Source of the DNA: Pseudomonadota bacterium
GTDB taxonomy: Bacteria > Pseudomonadota > Alphaproteobacteria > Dongiales > Dongiaceae
Direction of reading: 5' to 3'
Length of the DNA: 64,000 nucleotides
Assembly (NCBI GenBank): GCA_016183985.1
Contig: JACPDN010000013.1
Span: 62,001-126,000 of the forward strand
The translations under genes were made by a program, and so were the position numbers. Under the pieces are notes generated by a model, which had not been told where the DNA came from, did not search any database, and saw only the letters and a list, made by a program, of their open reading frames with translations. Each line of letters begins with the position of its first letter. The stretch's first letter is position 1. Shown one piece after another: positions 52,213-60,829 of this stretch.

Positions 52213-53274
52213 CTATCCCCGCGCGTGGACCGGCCGCAGCTTTGCCAAGGCCGGTGGCAGGTTGGTGTTGAGCCAGTTGCGGATGGCGGCGCGCTTTCTG
52301 AAATAGAAGATGCCGGCGCCGATGACGCCGAGGCCGATGCCTGAGAGCGCGATCGGGAAGAGCAGCGAATCCGCAAAGACCTCGTCCGCCAAATGGCCGA
52401 GATAGGCGGCGATGCCGAATGCGCCGAAGACCGCATAGACGCGGCGCATGAGGAACACGGAGAGGAAGACGAGACCGATATTGATCAGGCAATAGACGGC
52501 CTTGGCAATCTCGCTGTCGCTGTCCTGCATCGTCATCCCGCCCCAGAAGGCGACGATGCCGCAGAGATGCAGCCAGAAGGGAAAATCGCCGGCCGCCCAT
52601 TTCTTGAGATCGAGGCCGATGGCGACGACCATGAGCGCGAGGCCGAACCACATCGAGACCATCTCGCGCGCATGCCAGTCCCAGTCATCGCCGCGGAAGA
52701 TCCAAGGCGTCAGATCCATCGACATGAACCAGAGCGAGAGCGCCATGATGGCGGCGATGAAGGGGAAGGGATAGGTGCGCAGCGCCAGAGCACCAACGGC
52801 AATCGTTCCGATTTCCATGAAGAGCCAGCTGCCTTTGACCCAGACATAGAAATCGCCATAAGTGTCCGGCGTCTCGAAGCCGCTGGGCCATAGGTCATAG
52901 GCAGCCTGGATGCCGAAAATGGCCAGCGGCGTCATGCTGACAGCCACAGCAACGAGAAGCCCCGCCGGTACGCGAAGGCCTGGGCGGTGCCAGAGTTTAT
53001 GCGCGATGGCCATGGCAATCACGGCGTAGATGATGGCTGTGAAGGTGAGCGCTTTGCCGCCCATCTGCTCGAAAGCGAGTGTCGTGAACAAGCCCATGGC
53101 GCCGATGATGATGAGGGCGCCCGCGTACCAGAGTATATGCGAGAAATCGAATTTGGCGGGTTTGGCCGGGTCGACATGGGTGGCGGCGAAAGCCAACAGC
53201 TTATCAGCCAAGCCGCGTTCGATGATGCCGGCGGCAATTGCCGCTTCCAGATCGCGTTCGTCGATGCTGCGCAT
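52213..53274 (-). CDS. Polytopic membrane protein, DUF2157-like
   Basis: 353 residues from ATG 53274 (GGGGAGG upstream). A 60-residue cytoplasmic helix-rich start (DERDLEAAIAAGIIERGLADKLLAF) precedes nine or ten membrane segments (ILWYAGALIIIGAMGLFTTLA, FTAIIYAVIAMAIA, GLLVAVAVSMTPLAIFG, MVSMWFGLALMVVAIGL, and others), ending near IALSGIGLGVIGAGIFYFRKR. The N-terminal 'i..G.i.......l' plus membrane domain recalls DUF2157 proteins. Transport or enzymatic role not known. No visible partner gene. Confidence 0.7.
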   Translation of the reverse strand: MRSIDERDLEAAIAAGIIERGLADKLLAFAATHVDPAKPAKFDFSHILWYAGALIIIGAMGLFTTLAFEQMGGKALTFTAIIYAVIAMAIAHKLWHRPGLRVPAGLLVAVAVSMTPLAIFGIQAAYDLWPSGFETPDTYGDFYVWVKGSWLFMEIGTIAVGALALRTYPFPFIAAIMALSLWFMSMDLTPWIFRGDDWDWHAREMVSMWFGLALMVVAIGLDLKKWAAGDFPFWLHLCGIVAFWGGMTMQDSDSEIAKAVYCLINIGLVFLSVFLMRRVYAVFGAFGIAAYLGHLADEVFADSLLFPIALSGIGLGVIGAGIFYFRKRAAIRNWLNTNLPPALAKLRPVHARG

Positions 53275-53340
53275 AATGGCAAGCCTCCCCATTCCGACTC
53301 GATACGCGTCCCCCAACCCCACTATCGGACAGAAAAATGA

Positions 53341-53362
53341 CCGGACAAAGGGAATTGTCCGG
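53341..53362 (-). terminator. Rho-independent terminator of the ornithine cyclodeaminase-family gene
   Basis: CCGGACAA-AGGGAA-TTGTCCGG, a perfect 8-bp stem, followed on the minus strand by TCATTTTTCT. It lies 33 bases past the stop at 53396. Confidence 0.75.
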
Positions 53363-53395
53363 CCGATGTTCCCGGACTATGCCGGGTGAGGGAGG

Positions 53396-54409
53396 TCAGA
53401 TGAAACGCAGGTTCTGGCCGAGGCCCTGGCGCTTGGCTTTCTCGAGCAGGGCGTGACCCAGCGCAATGTCGCTGAGGCTCAAACCCCGGTGCCAGAAGAG
53501 GTTGGTCTCGCTCTCACTCTGACGGCCGGGCTTTAGGCCGGCGACGATCTGGCCGAGTTCGGCATGCAATGTCTCCTCGGTGAGCTTGTCGCTGTCGACA
53601 TGCTGGCGGAGTGCCCCGAAGGGCAGGCCCTTGCGGCACTGGCCCCAATCGTCGACCACGATCTTGTCCATGATGTCGGTGAGCGACAGCTCGACGGCAC
53701 TCATCGTGCCGTAGGGAACGACCAGCGCGCCTTGTCTGATCCAGGCGGTCTTGAGCATCGGTTGGGGTGCCGGAAGGCGCGAGGCCTCGACGACGATGTC
53801 GGCATCGACAACACAGGATTCCCAATCGCTGGTGGCGACAACCTTCTTGCCGAGATCCTTGGAGAGGCGTGCCGCAAAGGCATCGCGGCTTTCCGGGCGA
53901 CGCGAATGCACGCGGATCTCGTCGAAATCGAACAGGCGGTCGAGCAGGCGGACATTCCAATAAGCGGTGCCGCGGGCGCCGACATGGCCCAGCACCTTTG
54001 AATTCTTCCGCGCGAGATGCTTGGCGCCCAGCGCCGTGATGGCGCCGGTGCGCATGTCGGTGATGGCGGTCGCATCAAGGATCGCCTTGGGCATGCCGGT
54101 CTCGGGATCGAACAGGTTGAGGACCGCCATCTCGGACGGCAGGCCGCGTTCGAAATTTTGGACGAAATCGCCGACGACCTTGACGCCGGCGAGCCCCAGC
54201 GGCTTCACCACGCCGCGCAGCACATTGAAATGGCCCTTTGATGAATCCTCCGGCACCAGATGCACGCGCGGCTCGATCACCGTCTGCCGGTTGCCCTGCG
54301 CCCGCAAGGCATCCTCGACCGCTGACAATATCTCGTCATCGGTGAGGGCCAGCTTCTCGACATCCGAGCCGTTGAGGAAGGTGATGTGGACCGGCTGCGC
54401 GGATGTCAT
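53396..54409 (-). CDS. Ornithine cyclodeaminase / mu-crystallin family protein
   Basis: 337 residues. Family pattern: N-terminal ILSAVEDALRAQ, then GHFNVLRGVVKPLGLAGVKVVG with substrate-binding Lys, MAVLNLFDPETGMPKAILDATAITDMRTGAITALGAKHLA, Rossmann strand KVLGHVGARGTAYWNVRLL and ADIVVEASR. Members reduce imines or deaminate basic amino acids (ornithine, ketimines, alanine). The substrate is not clear. Directly downstream of the caspase-like gene on the same strand, with 15 bases between them reversed in order: this gene comes after 54425 is read, so cotranscription is not excluded. Confidence 0.82.
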   Translation of the reverse strand: MTSAQPVHITFLNGSDVEKLALTDDEILSAVEDALRAQGNRQTVIEPRVHLVPEDSSKGHFNVLRGVVKPLGLAGVKVVGDFVQNFERGLPSEMAVLNLFDPETGMPKAILDATAITDMRTGAITALGAKHLARKNSKVLGHVGARGTAYWNVRLLDRLFDFDEIRVHSRRPESRDAFAARLSKDLGKKVVATSDWESCVVDADIVVEASRLPAPQPMLKTAWIRQGALVVPYGTMSAVELSLTDIMDKIVVDDWGQCRKGLPFGALRQHVDSDKLTEETLHAELGQIVAGLKPGRQSESETNLFWHRGLSLSDIALGHALLEKAKRQGLGQNLRFI

Positions 54410-54424
54410 CGGGCTTTCTCCGTT

Positions 54425-56764
54425 TTACTTCGCTTTGGCGATGAGCAGGTCGGCGCCGACCGTGTAGACGTCCGGTTCCTGCACATCCGCACCGTACACG
54501 GTGCGGAAGGCCTTGGGGTTCTTTTCGCGCTGGGCCAGGAACAGTTCAGGCAGAGCCTGGGCGGTGAATTTCGCCACTTCCTGCGAGGAGATCCAGCCAT
54601 CCTTTGGATCGACGTCGCCTTTGCCTTTCAAGGCCTGGTCGACGAGATAGGTGAGGAAGCCGGCACCCAGTTCAGCGCTCTCCGGTGCCAGCTGATCGCG
54701 ACGCGTGGCGGTAAGAACCTGGATGCCCGAACTGCGCAATCCGTTGGTGAGGAAGCGCTTCTGGAACGACGACACCGCATAGAAATTCTCGACCGTGCCG
54801 CCGGAATAGCAGGCGTCGATGATGACGAAGACGCGCTGGGCGCCGGACTTTTCGAGCGCGCTGCGGATTTCAGTGGCGGATATCCAGCTGTCGGAATCAT
54901 CGGCTGTGGCGTCGCTGGGCAGGAAGTACCAGTCGCTGTCATCGGTGAGGCCGTGACCGGAGAGGAAGAGGATGACCGAATCCTCCGGTTTCGCCGATTT
55001 GAGCTTGCCGAGTGTCCCCAGGATTTGCGCCTTGGTGGCGCGGGCGTCGGTGAGGTCGCTGGCGGCGATATTGGTGAAGACGCTCTGCGAATAGGTCGAG
55101 ATCGCGGTTTTCACGCGCTCGGCATCGTTGGCCGCGACCTTCAACTGGTATTCCTTGGGCAGCTTGCTATAGACGGAGATGCCGACGGTGATGAGGTTGA
55201 GCTGACCCTTGCGGGGCTCGCCGCTGAAGGTCTGGCGCATTTCGGCCTGGTCGCCGGGATTGTCATAGACACCGGTTGAAACTGCCTGGAAGACATTCGG
55301 GCCCGGCACCGGCCAGACATTGTAGCCGATGACACGCACATGCTTGCCGTCGATCTCGGCATCCTTCTGCTCGAGGATGGCGCCGACATCGACGATCTTG
55401 CCATTATGATAGAGGCGTACATCCTTGATGCCGCCGCCCTGATCGCTGGCGATGACCATCAGCTGATAGGGCTTGTCGCCGGCAAGCTCGGTCGAGATCG
55501 GCTCGATCTCGGTCTTGGGCGGCATCGGGAATTTGTCGGTGGGATTGCCGGGGATCTGGCGCAGTTCGCGCTTATCCTTGTCGAGCACGGCGGAAAGCAT
55601 GCCGGGATCGGAAAAGGCTTGTGTCAGCGAGGTGATGGGGAAGTTCGACTTCTTCACCGCCCAGGCGATACCGCGCAGGCCGCTGGTCGATCCATCGAAG
55701 CGGCCCTGTCGGTCAACCAGCGCCCAGCCTTGGCTCGAGATGAAGATCGAGAGTACGAGTTCCTTGGTTTCGGTATCGAAGATCTTGAGCGCGCCGCCGG
55801 CATCGACGACGATGACCTTGGCCGCCGCCTCGTCATAAACCAGGCCGATGGCCGGTGTTTCTAGATCGGTAATCTCGTGGCGCTTCTTGCCGGTGGTGGC
55901 ATCCACGAGCGTGAGTTCTTTGCCGTCGAGGATGACGGCGCTGTTGCCGGTCAGGCCGATGCTGGCGGCGCCGAGCTTGCCGAGATCGCCGCTGCCGCTC
56001 TTGGTGCCGAGGCGCGCGAGCTTGCCGTTGCTGCCGATGGCGCCGAGGCTGCCGTCATCGCCGATATGCAGGGCTGCGGGTGCGGCACCGAGATTGCCTT
56101 TGGCGGCGGTCGGCTTGCCGGCGGCGTCGAAGGCCGCGAGCGCACCGCTGCTCTCGGCTGCGGCGATGAATTTGCCGTTGGGCGAGACGCTGAGCGCCGC
56201 GACGGCGCCGCCGGCCGCTGCCTGCCAAACAGGTTGGCGTGTGTCGAGTTGCCAGGCGGTGAGCTTGCCCGATGCATGGCCGACATAGAGCAGAGCATCG
56301 TCGGGTGATCCGGCCAGCGCCGTGACGGCCCCGTTCTTGCCAGGCAAGGTCGCAAAGGCCTTGCCGCTGTGCGGATCAATGAGCTGTACGCTGCCATCGG
56401 CCTTGCCGAGGAAGAAGGTGGTGCCGCTGGCGGAGGGAGCGAAAGCGGAGGCACCGGCGGCCTTGATGACGGCCTGCTGGCTGCCGGCCTGGAGGTTCCA
56501 CAGGCGATAGGCGCCGTCGCTGCCCTGGAGGGCGAAGGTGTTGCTGCCGGTGCCGGTGGCGATGCCGGTCTGCTTCAGGAGCGGCGTCGTGACCTTGAGT
56601 TGCGCCTGGGCATAGAGCACGTTTTCAAAGAGATGATCGCCGATGGCGTCGAAGACGTCTTGAGCGCGCGCCGGCGTTTCGAGAACGACCAAGGGCAGCA
56701 GGCAGAGCGGCAGAAGCCGTGCAGTGCGCTTGAGAAGTTGGGGCAAAGGGGCGAGGGCGATCAT
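54425..56764 (-). CDS. Secreted beta-propeller plus caspase-fold (orthocaspase-like, peptidase C14) protein
   Basis: 779 residues. Signal peptide (LLPLCLLPLVVLETPARA). Residues about 60-340 are WD40/PQQ-like blades with repeated 'LIDPHSGKAFATL', 'LLYVGHASGKLTAW', 'ALSVSPNGKFIAAAESSGALAAF'. A middle region (about 400-490) has GGIKDVRLYHNGKIVD as in Ig-like linkers. The caspase domain (about 500-730) holds His near 603 (LFLSGHGLTDD) and Cys near 650 (IIDACYSGGT). Likely periplasmic or exported cysteine protease regulated by the propeller. Same strand as the OM barrel gene upstream, across a terminator. Confidence 0.88.
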   Translation of the reverse strand: MIALAPLPQLLKRTARLLPLCLLPLVVLETPARAQDVFDAIGDHLFENVLYAQAQLKVTTPLLKQTGIATGTGSNTFALQGSDGAYRLWNLQAGSQQAVIKAAGASAFAPSASGTTFFLGKADGSVQLIDPHSGKAFATLPGKNGAVTALAGSPDDALLYVGHASGKLTAWQLDTRQPVWQAAAGGAVAALSVSPNGKFIAAAESSGALAAFDAAGKPTAAKGNLGAAPAALHIGDDGSLGAIGSNGKLARLGTKSGSGDLGKLGAASIGLTGNSAVILDGKELTLVDATTGKKRHEITDLETPAIGLVYDEAAAKVIVVDAGGALKIFDTETKELVLSIFISSQGWALVDRQGRFDGSTSGLRGIAWAVKKSNFPITSLTQAFSDPGMLSAVLDKDKRELRQIPGNPTDKFPMPPKTEIEPISTELAGDKPYQLMVIASDQGGGIKDVRLYHNGKIVDVGAILEQKDAEIDGKHVRVIGYNVWPVPGPNVFQAVSTGVYDNPGDQAEMRQTFSGEPRKGQLNLITVGISVYSKLPKEYQLKVAANDAERVKTAISTYSQSVFTNIAASDLTDARATKAQILGTLGKLKSAKPEDSVILFLSGHGLTDDSDWYFLPSDATADDSDSWISATEIRSALEKSGAQRVFVIIDACYSGGTVENFYAVSSFQKRFLTNGLRSSGIQVLTATRRDQLAPESAELGAGFLTYLVDQALKGKGDVDPKDGWISSQEVAKFTAQALPELFLAQREKNPKAFRTVYGADVQEPDVYTVGADLLIAKAK

Positions 56765-56800
56765 GTGGGTGTTTCCCGTTCCGCTAATACCGTCCCAATA

Positions 56801-56837
56801 AAAAGGGGCGCGCCCGCCGCAGCGGAACGCGCCCCCA
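56801..56837 (-). terminator. Rho-independent terminator after the outer-membrane barrel gene
   Basis: GGGGCGCG at 56806-56813 pairs with CGCGCCCC at 56829-56836. On the minus strand the stem is followed by TTTTTATT. It separates the barrel gene (stop 56882) from the caspase-like gene, so the latter may depend on read-through or its own promoter. Confidence 0.75.
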
Positions 56838-56881
56838 TCTTATGCCATCCCAGTCCTAAGCCAACGTGGGCTTCGCGTGGA

Positions 56882-57835
56882 TCAGAAGCGGGCCTTGAAC
56901 TCGACCTGGCCGCCGATCTGATTCGTCTCCTGGTTCACGACTTCGGCGCGGACGCCGGCGCCGAGCGAGAGCCAATCGTTCACACGACCGCGCACGCCGC
57001 CCGAGAGATAGAGGAAATCCTGGTCGCCTTCATCGACTTCCGGGACGTTTTCCGGGAAGACGTGCTCGTACTGGACGCCGAGGTAAGGAACGAAGGGATC
57101 GAGATTGTAGCCGACTTCGAATGAACCGACGGCGGTATGCGCGTCGCTGTCGTCATCGCCTTCGGCCTCGAAATCGAGGAGTTCGGTGTAGGAGTAGCGC
57201 CAGCCGGCCTTGCCCTTCAGGATGAAGTCGCCGACCGGGGCTGCGGCGTTCAATGCCAATTCGCCCGAGAAGGTCTGGCTGTCGGCATCGACGTCGTCCG
57301 TATCATCAGCCGTCGACTTGCCGTCGGTATAGGCGTAGGAGAACATGCCGGTTGCGAAGAAGTAGTTCGCGAAGCGATAGGCGATATAAGGCGAAACCGT
57401 GAAGGTATCGGCATAGAAATCCGAATCCGGACCACCGTCCTTGATGTCAATATCGGTCGCCGAGTTAGCATAGGCGCCGGAGATGCCCAGGAAGAAGTTG
57501 TCGCCGAAGCGATGGTCGATGCCGAAGGGGATCGTCCAGAGATCGGTGCTGAACTCGCTGCCGGCCTTCTCGATGAGGCTGCCATTGTCGCTGGTGATGT
57601 TGGTGTAGGACGGGGTCAACCAGACGCTGTTGGTGTAGCCAGTATCCGGCATGCCCTCGATATCGGAAGTGACGTCATCGCCGATGCGCTTCGAGATCGC
57701 ATCCGTCACGCGGCAGCTGACCTCGTCACGAATCTTCTTTTCGATTTCGTCATCCGCCCGGGCCAAAGTGGCCGTAACGCCGGAAAGAACGGTGGCGGCG
57801 AGCACCAGCCGGAATGATTTTGCCAACAGAGCCAT
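56882..57835 (-). CDS. Outer-membrane beta-barrel protein (autotransporter-barrel-like)
   Basis: 317 residues. Signal peptide to TLARA (about 27), a 35-residue acidic helical segment (DDEIEKKIRDEVSCRVTDAISKRIGDD), then alternating amphipathic strands typical of a 12-strand barrel: VWLTPSYTNITSD, TIPFGIDHRFGDNFFLGISG, FTVSPYIAYRFANYFFATG, LKGKAGWRYSYTELL, GSFEVGYNLDPFVPYLGVQY, LSLGAGVRAEV and the terminal QVEFKARF ending in Phe, the BAM signal. It lacks a passenger. Many acidic loops (DDTDDVDAD, EGDDDSD). Divergent from the exported protein/cyclase operon. Confidence 0.82.
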   Translation of the reverse strand: MALLAKSFRLVLAATVLSGVTATLARADDEIEKKIRDEVSCRVTDAISKRIGDDVTSDIEGMPDTGYTNSVWLTPSYTNITSDNGSLIEKAGSEFSTDLWTIPFGIDHRFGDNFFLGISGAYANSATDIDIKDGGPDSDFYADTFTVSPYIAYRFANYFFATGMFSYAYTDGKSTADDTDDVDADSQTFSGELALNAAAPVGDFILKGKAGWRYSYTELLDFEAEGDDDSDAHTAVGSFEVGYNLDPFVPYLGVQYEHVFPENVPEVDEGDQDFLYLSGGVRGRVNDWLSLGAGVRAEVVNQETNQIGGQVEFKARF

Positions 57836-57961
57836 TATCGTCCCTCACGAAAATTATCGTTTAACCGGAATGACTTAGCGTTCACTTCCGGGATTGTGTC
57901 TTTTTGTACAGGTGGTCGAATACCGCTTCTAGCGGTCAGTGCCAAGAGCGTCAACACTGGG

Positions 57962-57979
57962 TTGTGACGTCAGTCACAA
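57962..57979. promoter_or_regulatory. CRP-type palindrome between the OM barrel and the CHASE2-cyclase operon
   Basis: TTGTGACGTCAGTCACAA is a perfect palindrome in its 7-bp arms and fits the CRP core TGTGA-N6-TCACA exactly. Its centre (57970.5) is about 61.5 bases upstream of the start expected from the -10-like TATATA at 58020-58025, the classical class I activator spacing. It lies 80 bases before the gene at 58059 and 127 before the barrel gene. Confidence 0.6.
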
Positions 57980-58019
57980 ACCAATCGACGCTCCGTAGCG
58001 CCTAACACGCCCGTGTGGC

Positions 58020-58025
58020 TATATA
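58020..58025 (+). promoter_or_regulatory. -10-like element of the exported protein/cyclase operon
   Basis: TATATA 34 bases before the ATG at 58059. No recognisable -35 is found at the proper distance, as is usual for activator-dependent promoters, consistent with the CRP-type site upstream. Confidence 0.4.
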
Positions 58026-58058
58026 CGACCTGAGCCGGTCCTGCCGGAAGCTAAGAGA

Positions 58059-58736
58059 ATGCTAAACATGACGAGCAAGTTTAATAAAATCAGATGCTTG
58101 ATGGCCAGCGGCCTGGCCGTGGCGAGCCTGATTCTGCTCGCACCATTGGCTGTGGCGGCGCCGAAGCCGGTCGCGATCGTCGAGGATTCGCCGCTGACGA
58201 CCGGGCGCGGCCAGGCATTCGATCTGCTGAACGAGAGCGAAGTCGTGACCCTGGCGCCGGGTGAGACGCTGGTGCTCGGTTATCTCAAATCCTGCACGCG
58301 CGAGACCATTACTGGTGGCACGGTCACCATCGGCGCCAAGGAATCCGCCGTCGAGGGCGGCAAGGTGACGCGTGAGAAGACCGAGTGCACCCAGACCAAG
58401 TTGGCGCTGACGGCGGACGAATCCCAGCAGAGCGCAACGATTGCCTTCCGCGGGCAGATCAAGCACGTCTATACCCGCCAGCCGCTGATCGTCGCTGAGA
58501 AGAGTGAAAGCGTGAAGATCGAGCCGATCGAGGGTGGCGAAAGCTGGAATTTGAGGCCCGAGAACGGGCGCATCGACTTCCGCGCGGCCAAATTCGAAAT
58601 GCAGCCCGGTGCCCGCTACAAAGTGACCGGTGTCAAAGCCTCGCTCATCATCGAGGTTGACGCTGTGGCAACCACGGCAAAGACTGGAACGCTGGAGCGG
58701 GTTGTCGTCCTGGAATTGGCCGACCCGACGAACTGA
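58059..58736 (+). CDS. Exported protein of unknown function, first gene of cyclase operon
   Basis: 225 residues. Signal peptide (LMASGLAVASLILLAPLAVAA), mature start near APKPVA. The rest is beta-rich and polar: LAPGETLVLGYLKSCTRETITGGTVTIGAKES, IAFRGQIKHVYTRQPLIVAEKSE, WNLRPENGRIDFRAAKFEMQPGARY, VVVLELADPTN. Two Cys (SCTRET and ECTQTK) may pair. The LAPGETLVLGYL and GGTVTIGAKES segments recall FecR-type domains often found beside CHASE2 cyclases, but I cannot assign the family. ATG 58059 or 58068. It lies 29 bases before the cyclase. Confidence 0.72.
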   Translation: MLNMTSKFNKIRCLMASGLAVASLILLAPLAVAAPKPVAIVEDSPLTTGRGQAFDLLNESEVVTLAPGETLVLGYLKSCTRETITGGTVTIGAKESAVEGGKVTREKTECTQTKLALTADESQQSATIAFRGQIKHVYTRQPLIVAEKSESVKIEPIEGGESWNLRPENGRIDFRAAKFEMQPGARYKVTGVKASLIIEVDAVATTAKTGTLERVVVLELADPTN

Positions 58737-58765
58737 CGCGTATCAATCAGACGGACGGGTGGGGC

Positions 58766-60829
58766 GTGCGGGGGCGGCGGAATGTCTTATTGGCTTTGGC
58801 CGTGGCTGCGCTCATCGGCGTGGCTTCCTTCACCACATACGGCATCGCCCTCGACCGCCTGTCGATCGATCTGCTGCATCTTGTTCACTTCCGCCTGTTC
58901 GGCCCGCCACCGCTGAGTGATGAGGTGGCGATCGTCGCCGTCGATGAGGCGACCTATCGCGACGAACATTTCAGTAATCTGCCCCAGGCCTTGTGGACGC
59001 CGGAACTCGGCAATGTCCTCGAGGCGGTGCTGGCGGCCGAGCCGAAGGCGGTGGGTGTCGATGTCATCATCGGGACGACGGCCGATTCCATCGTGCCCGG
59101 ATTCGACCGCCCTTGGCTGCGCGCGCTGCAGAAGGGCGCGAAGGTCGGGAAGGTCGTGCTGGGTTACACACAGCATCAGACGGAACCCGTCAGGCCGACC
59201 GTCCAGCAACGCTTTGCCGTCGGCGCACGGGACGCCAAGAGCCTGATCAACCAGAACCCCGCCAATATCCAGACGGATGAGGATGGCGTCGCGCGCAGCA
59301 TTCCGCTGTCGCTCGCGACCTCGTCGGGGCAAGGTGAATTGGGATTGGCGGCCGCCGTCTATCAACGCGCGACGGGCAAGGCGCCGATAGGCGCCGCCGA
59401 CGAATTGCTGCTGAACTTTGCAGACGCCAAGCGACCGCCGATCTTTTCCCTGGCGGATCTGCGCGCCTGTGCCGAGGCGGGCGACACGGACTTCTTCGCC
59501 CGCCATTTCGCCGACCGCATCGTGCTGCTGGGCGGTGTCCTCGATGTGGAGGATCGCATCCTGACCTCCGGCCGGTTTGCGACCCTGCCGGATGGCGCGG
59601 ACCTTGGGCCAAGCTGCCGTATCAAGCCCGATATGAGCATGTTCTCAGGCGTCGCGCGCAATTCGATACCAGGGGTGCAGATTCATGGCGTGGCGCTCGA
59701 CAACCTGCTCCATGACCAGGGATTGCGGCGTATCGGATCGCCTGTACGCTTCTTGTTGCTGACGCTGGGGGCGTTCCTGTCGGCGCTGATTTGCTTGCGC
59801 ATCCGGCCAAAGCGGGCGTTGCCCACGCTGGTGCTGTTGCTTCTGGCCTGGAGCGTCATCGCGGTAGTGGCCTTCAACCAGCTGACCGTGCTGCCGCTCA
59901 TCACCGGCCTCATCGCCATGGCGCTGGCGGGACCGGCCGGCCTTGCTCTGCGCATGGGCAGCATGGATCGTTCGCGCCGGCAGCTGCGGCAGGCGTTTTC
60001 GCTTTATCTGCCGAAGAGCGAAGTCGACCGGCTGGTGAAGGAGGAGAAGCTGCCGGCTCTGGGTGGCGAGCTGCGCGATGTCACCATTCTCTTCTCCGAT
60101 ATCGCCTCTTATTCGACGCTGTCGGAGCGCGTGGCGCCGGGGCCGCTGGTCGACGAGCTCAACCGCTATTTCGGTCGGATGACGGATATCGTGCAGGCCC
60201 ATGGCGGGTTCGTCGACAAGTTCATCGGCGATGGCGTGCTGGCGATCTTCGGGGCACCCTTGGCACGCGAGAACGCGGCGGCGGATGCTGTGCGCGCGAG
60301 CCTTGCCATGATCCAGTCACTGAAGGACGAACCGCTTTTCATCGGCGGGGATGGGCGCATCGCTATCCGTATCGGCTTGCATCGGGGCGAGGCGATCGTC
60401 GGCAATATCGGCTCGGCGCAGCGCTTCAACTACACGGTGATGGGCGATGCGGTGAATGTCGCCTCGCGCCTGGAAGGTGTAGGCAAGCATTACCATGTTC
60501 CCATTGTGGTGAGCGAGCAGGTGCAGGAGGCTGCGGCAAAGGAATTCGCCTTCCGTGAGCTTGATTTCATTCGTGTCGTCGGGCGTGACCAGCCGGTGCG
60601 GCTGTTCCAGCCATTGTCAGCCGAGAGTGCCGCAGCGATTGATCTGCCGGGCTTTGCCGCGGCGCTGCAATTGTGGCGCAAAGGTCAGTTCGCAGAAGCC
60701 GGAAAGGCGTTCGCTGCACTCGCTGACAAAGGCGATGAGTTGGCAGCCCGCTATGTCGGTTGGGCACAAACCTATGCAGAGACACCGATGACGAATTGGG
60801 AAGGCATCATTCAACAGGGATCGAAATGA
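58766..60829 (+). CDS. CHASE2-domain class III adenylate/guanylate cyclase
   Basis: 687 residues, GTG start. TM1 (about 5-27), periplasmic CHASE2 sensor (about 30-320; LSIDLLHLVHFRLFGPPPLSDEVAIVAVDEATY is typical), three TM helices (about 327-393), then a catalytic domain (about 430-600) with metal Asp in LFSDIASYSTLSE and GDGVLAIFGAP, purine-selecting Lys in DKFIGDG and NYTVMGDAVNVASRLEG. The Lys and Thr favour ATP over GTP. The last 70 residues are helical, TPR-like. It probably turns a periplasmic signal, maybe from the upstream exported protein, into cAMP. Confidence 0.92.
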   Translation: MRGRRNVLLALAVAALIGVASFTTYGIALDRLSIDLLHLVHFRLFGPPPLSDEVAIVAVDEATYRDEHFSNLPQALWTPELGNVLEAVLAAEPKAVGVDVIIGTTADSIVPGFDRPWLRALQKGAKVGKVVLGYTQHQTEPVRPTVQQRFAVGARDAKSLINQNPANIQTDEDGVARSIPLSLATSSGQGELGLAAAVYQRATGKAPIGAADELLLNFADAKRPPIFSLADLRACAEAGDTDFFARHFADRIVLLGGVLDVEDRILTSGRFATLPDGADLGPSCRIKPDMSMFSGVARNSIPGVQIHGVALDNLLHDQGLRRIGSPVRFLLLTLGAFLSALICLRIRPKRALPTLVLLLLAWSVIAVVAFNQLTVLPLITGLIAMALAGPAGLALRMGSMDRSRRQLRQAFSLYLPKSEVDRLVKEEKLPALGGELRDVTILFSDIASYSTLSERVAPGPLVDELNRYFGRMTDIVQAHGGFVDKFIGDGVLAIFGAPLARENAAADAVRASLAMIQSLKDEPLFIGGDGRIAIRIGLHRGEAIVGNIGSAQRFNYTVMGDAVNVASRLEGVGKHYHVPIVVSEQVQEAAAKEFAFRELDFIRVVGRDQPVRLFQPLSAESAAAIDLPGFAAALQLWRKGQFAEAGKAFAALADKGDELAARYVGWAQTYAETPMTNWEGIIQQGSK

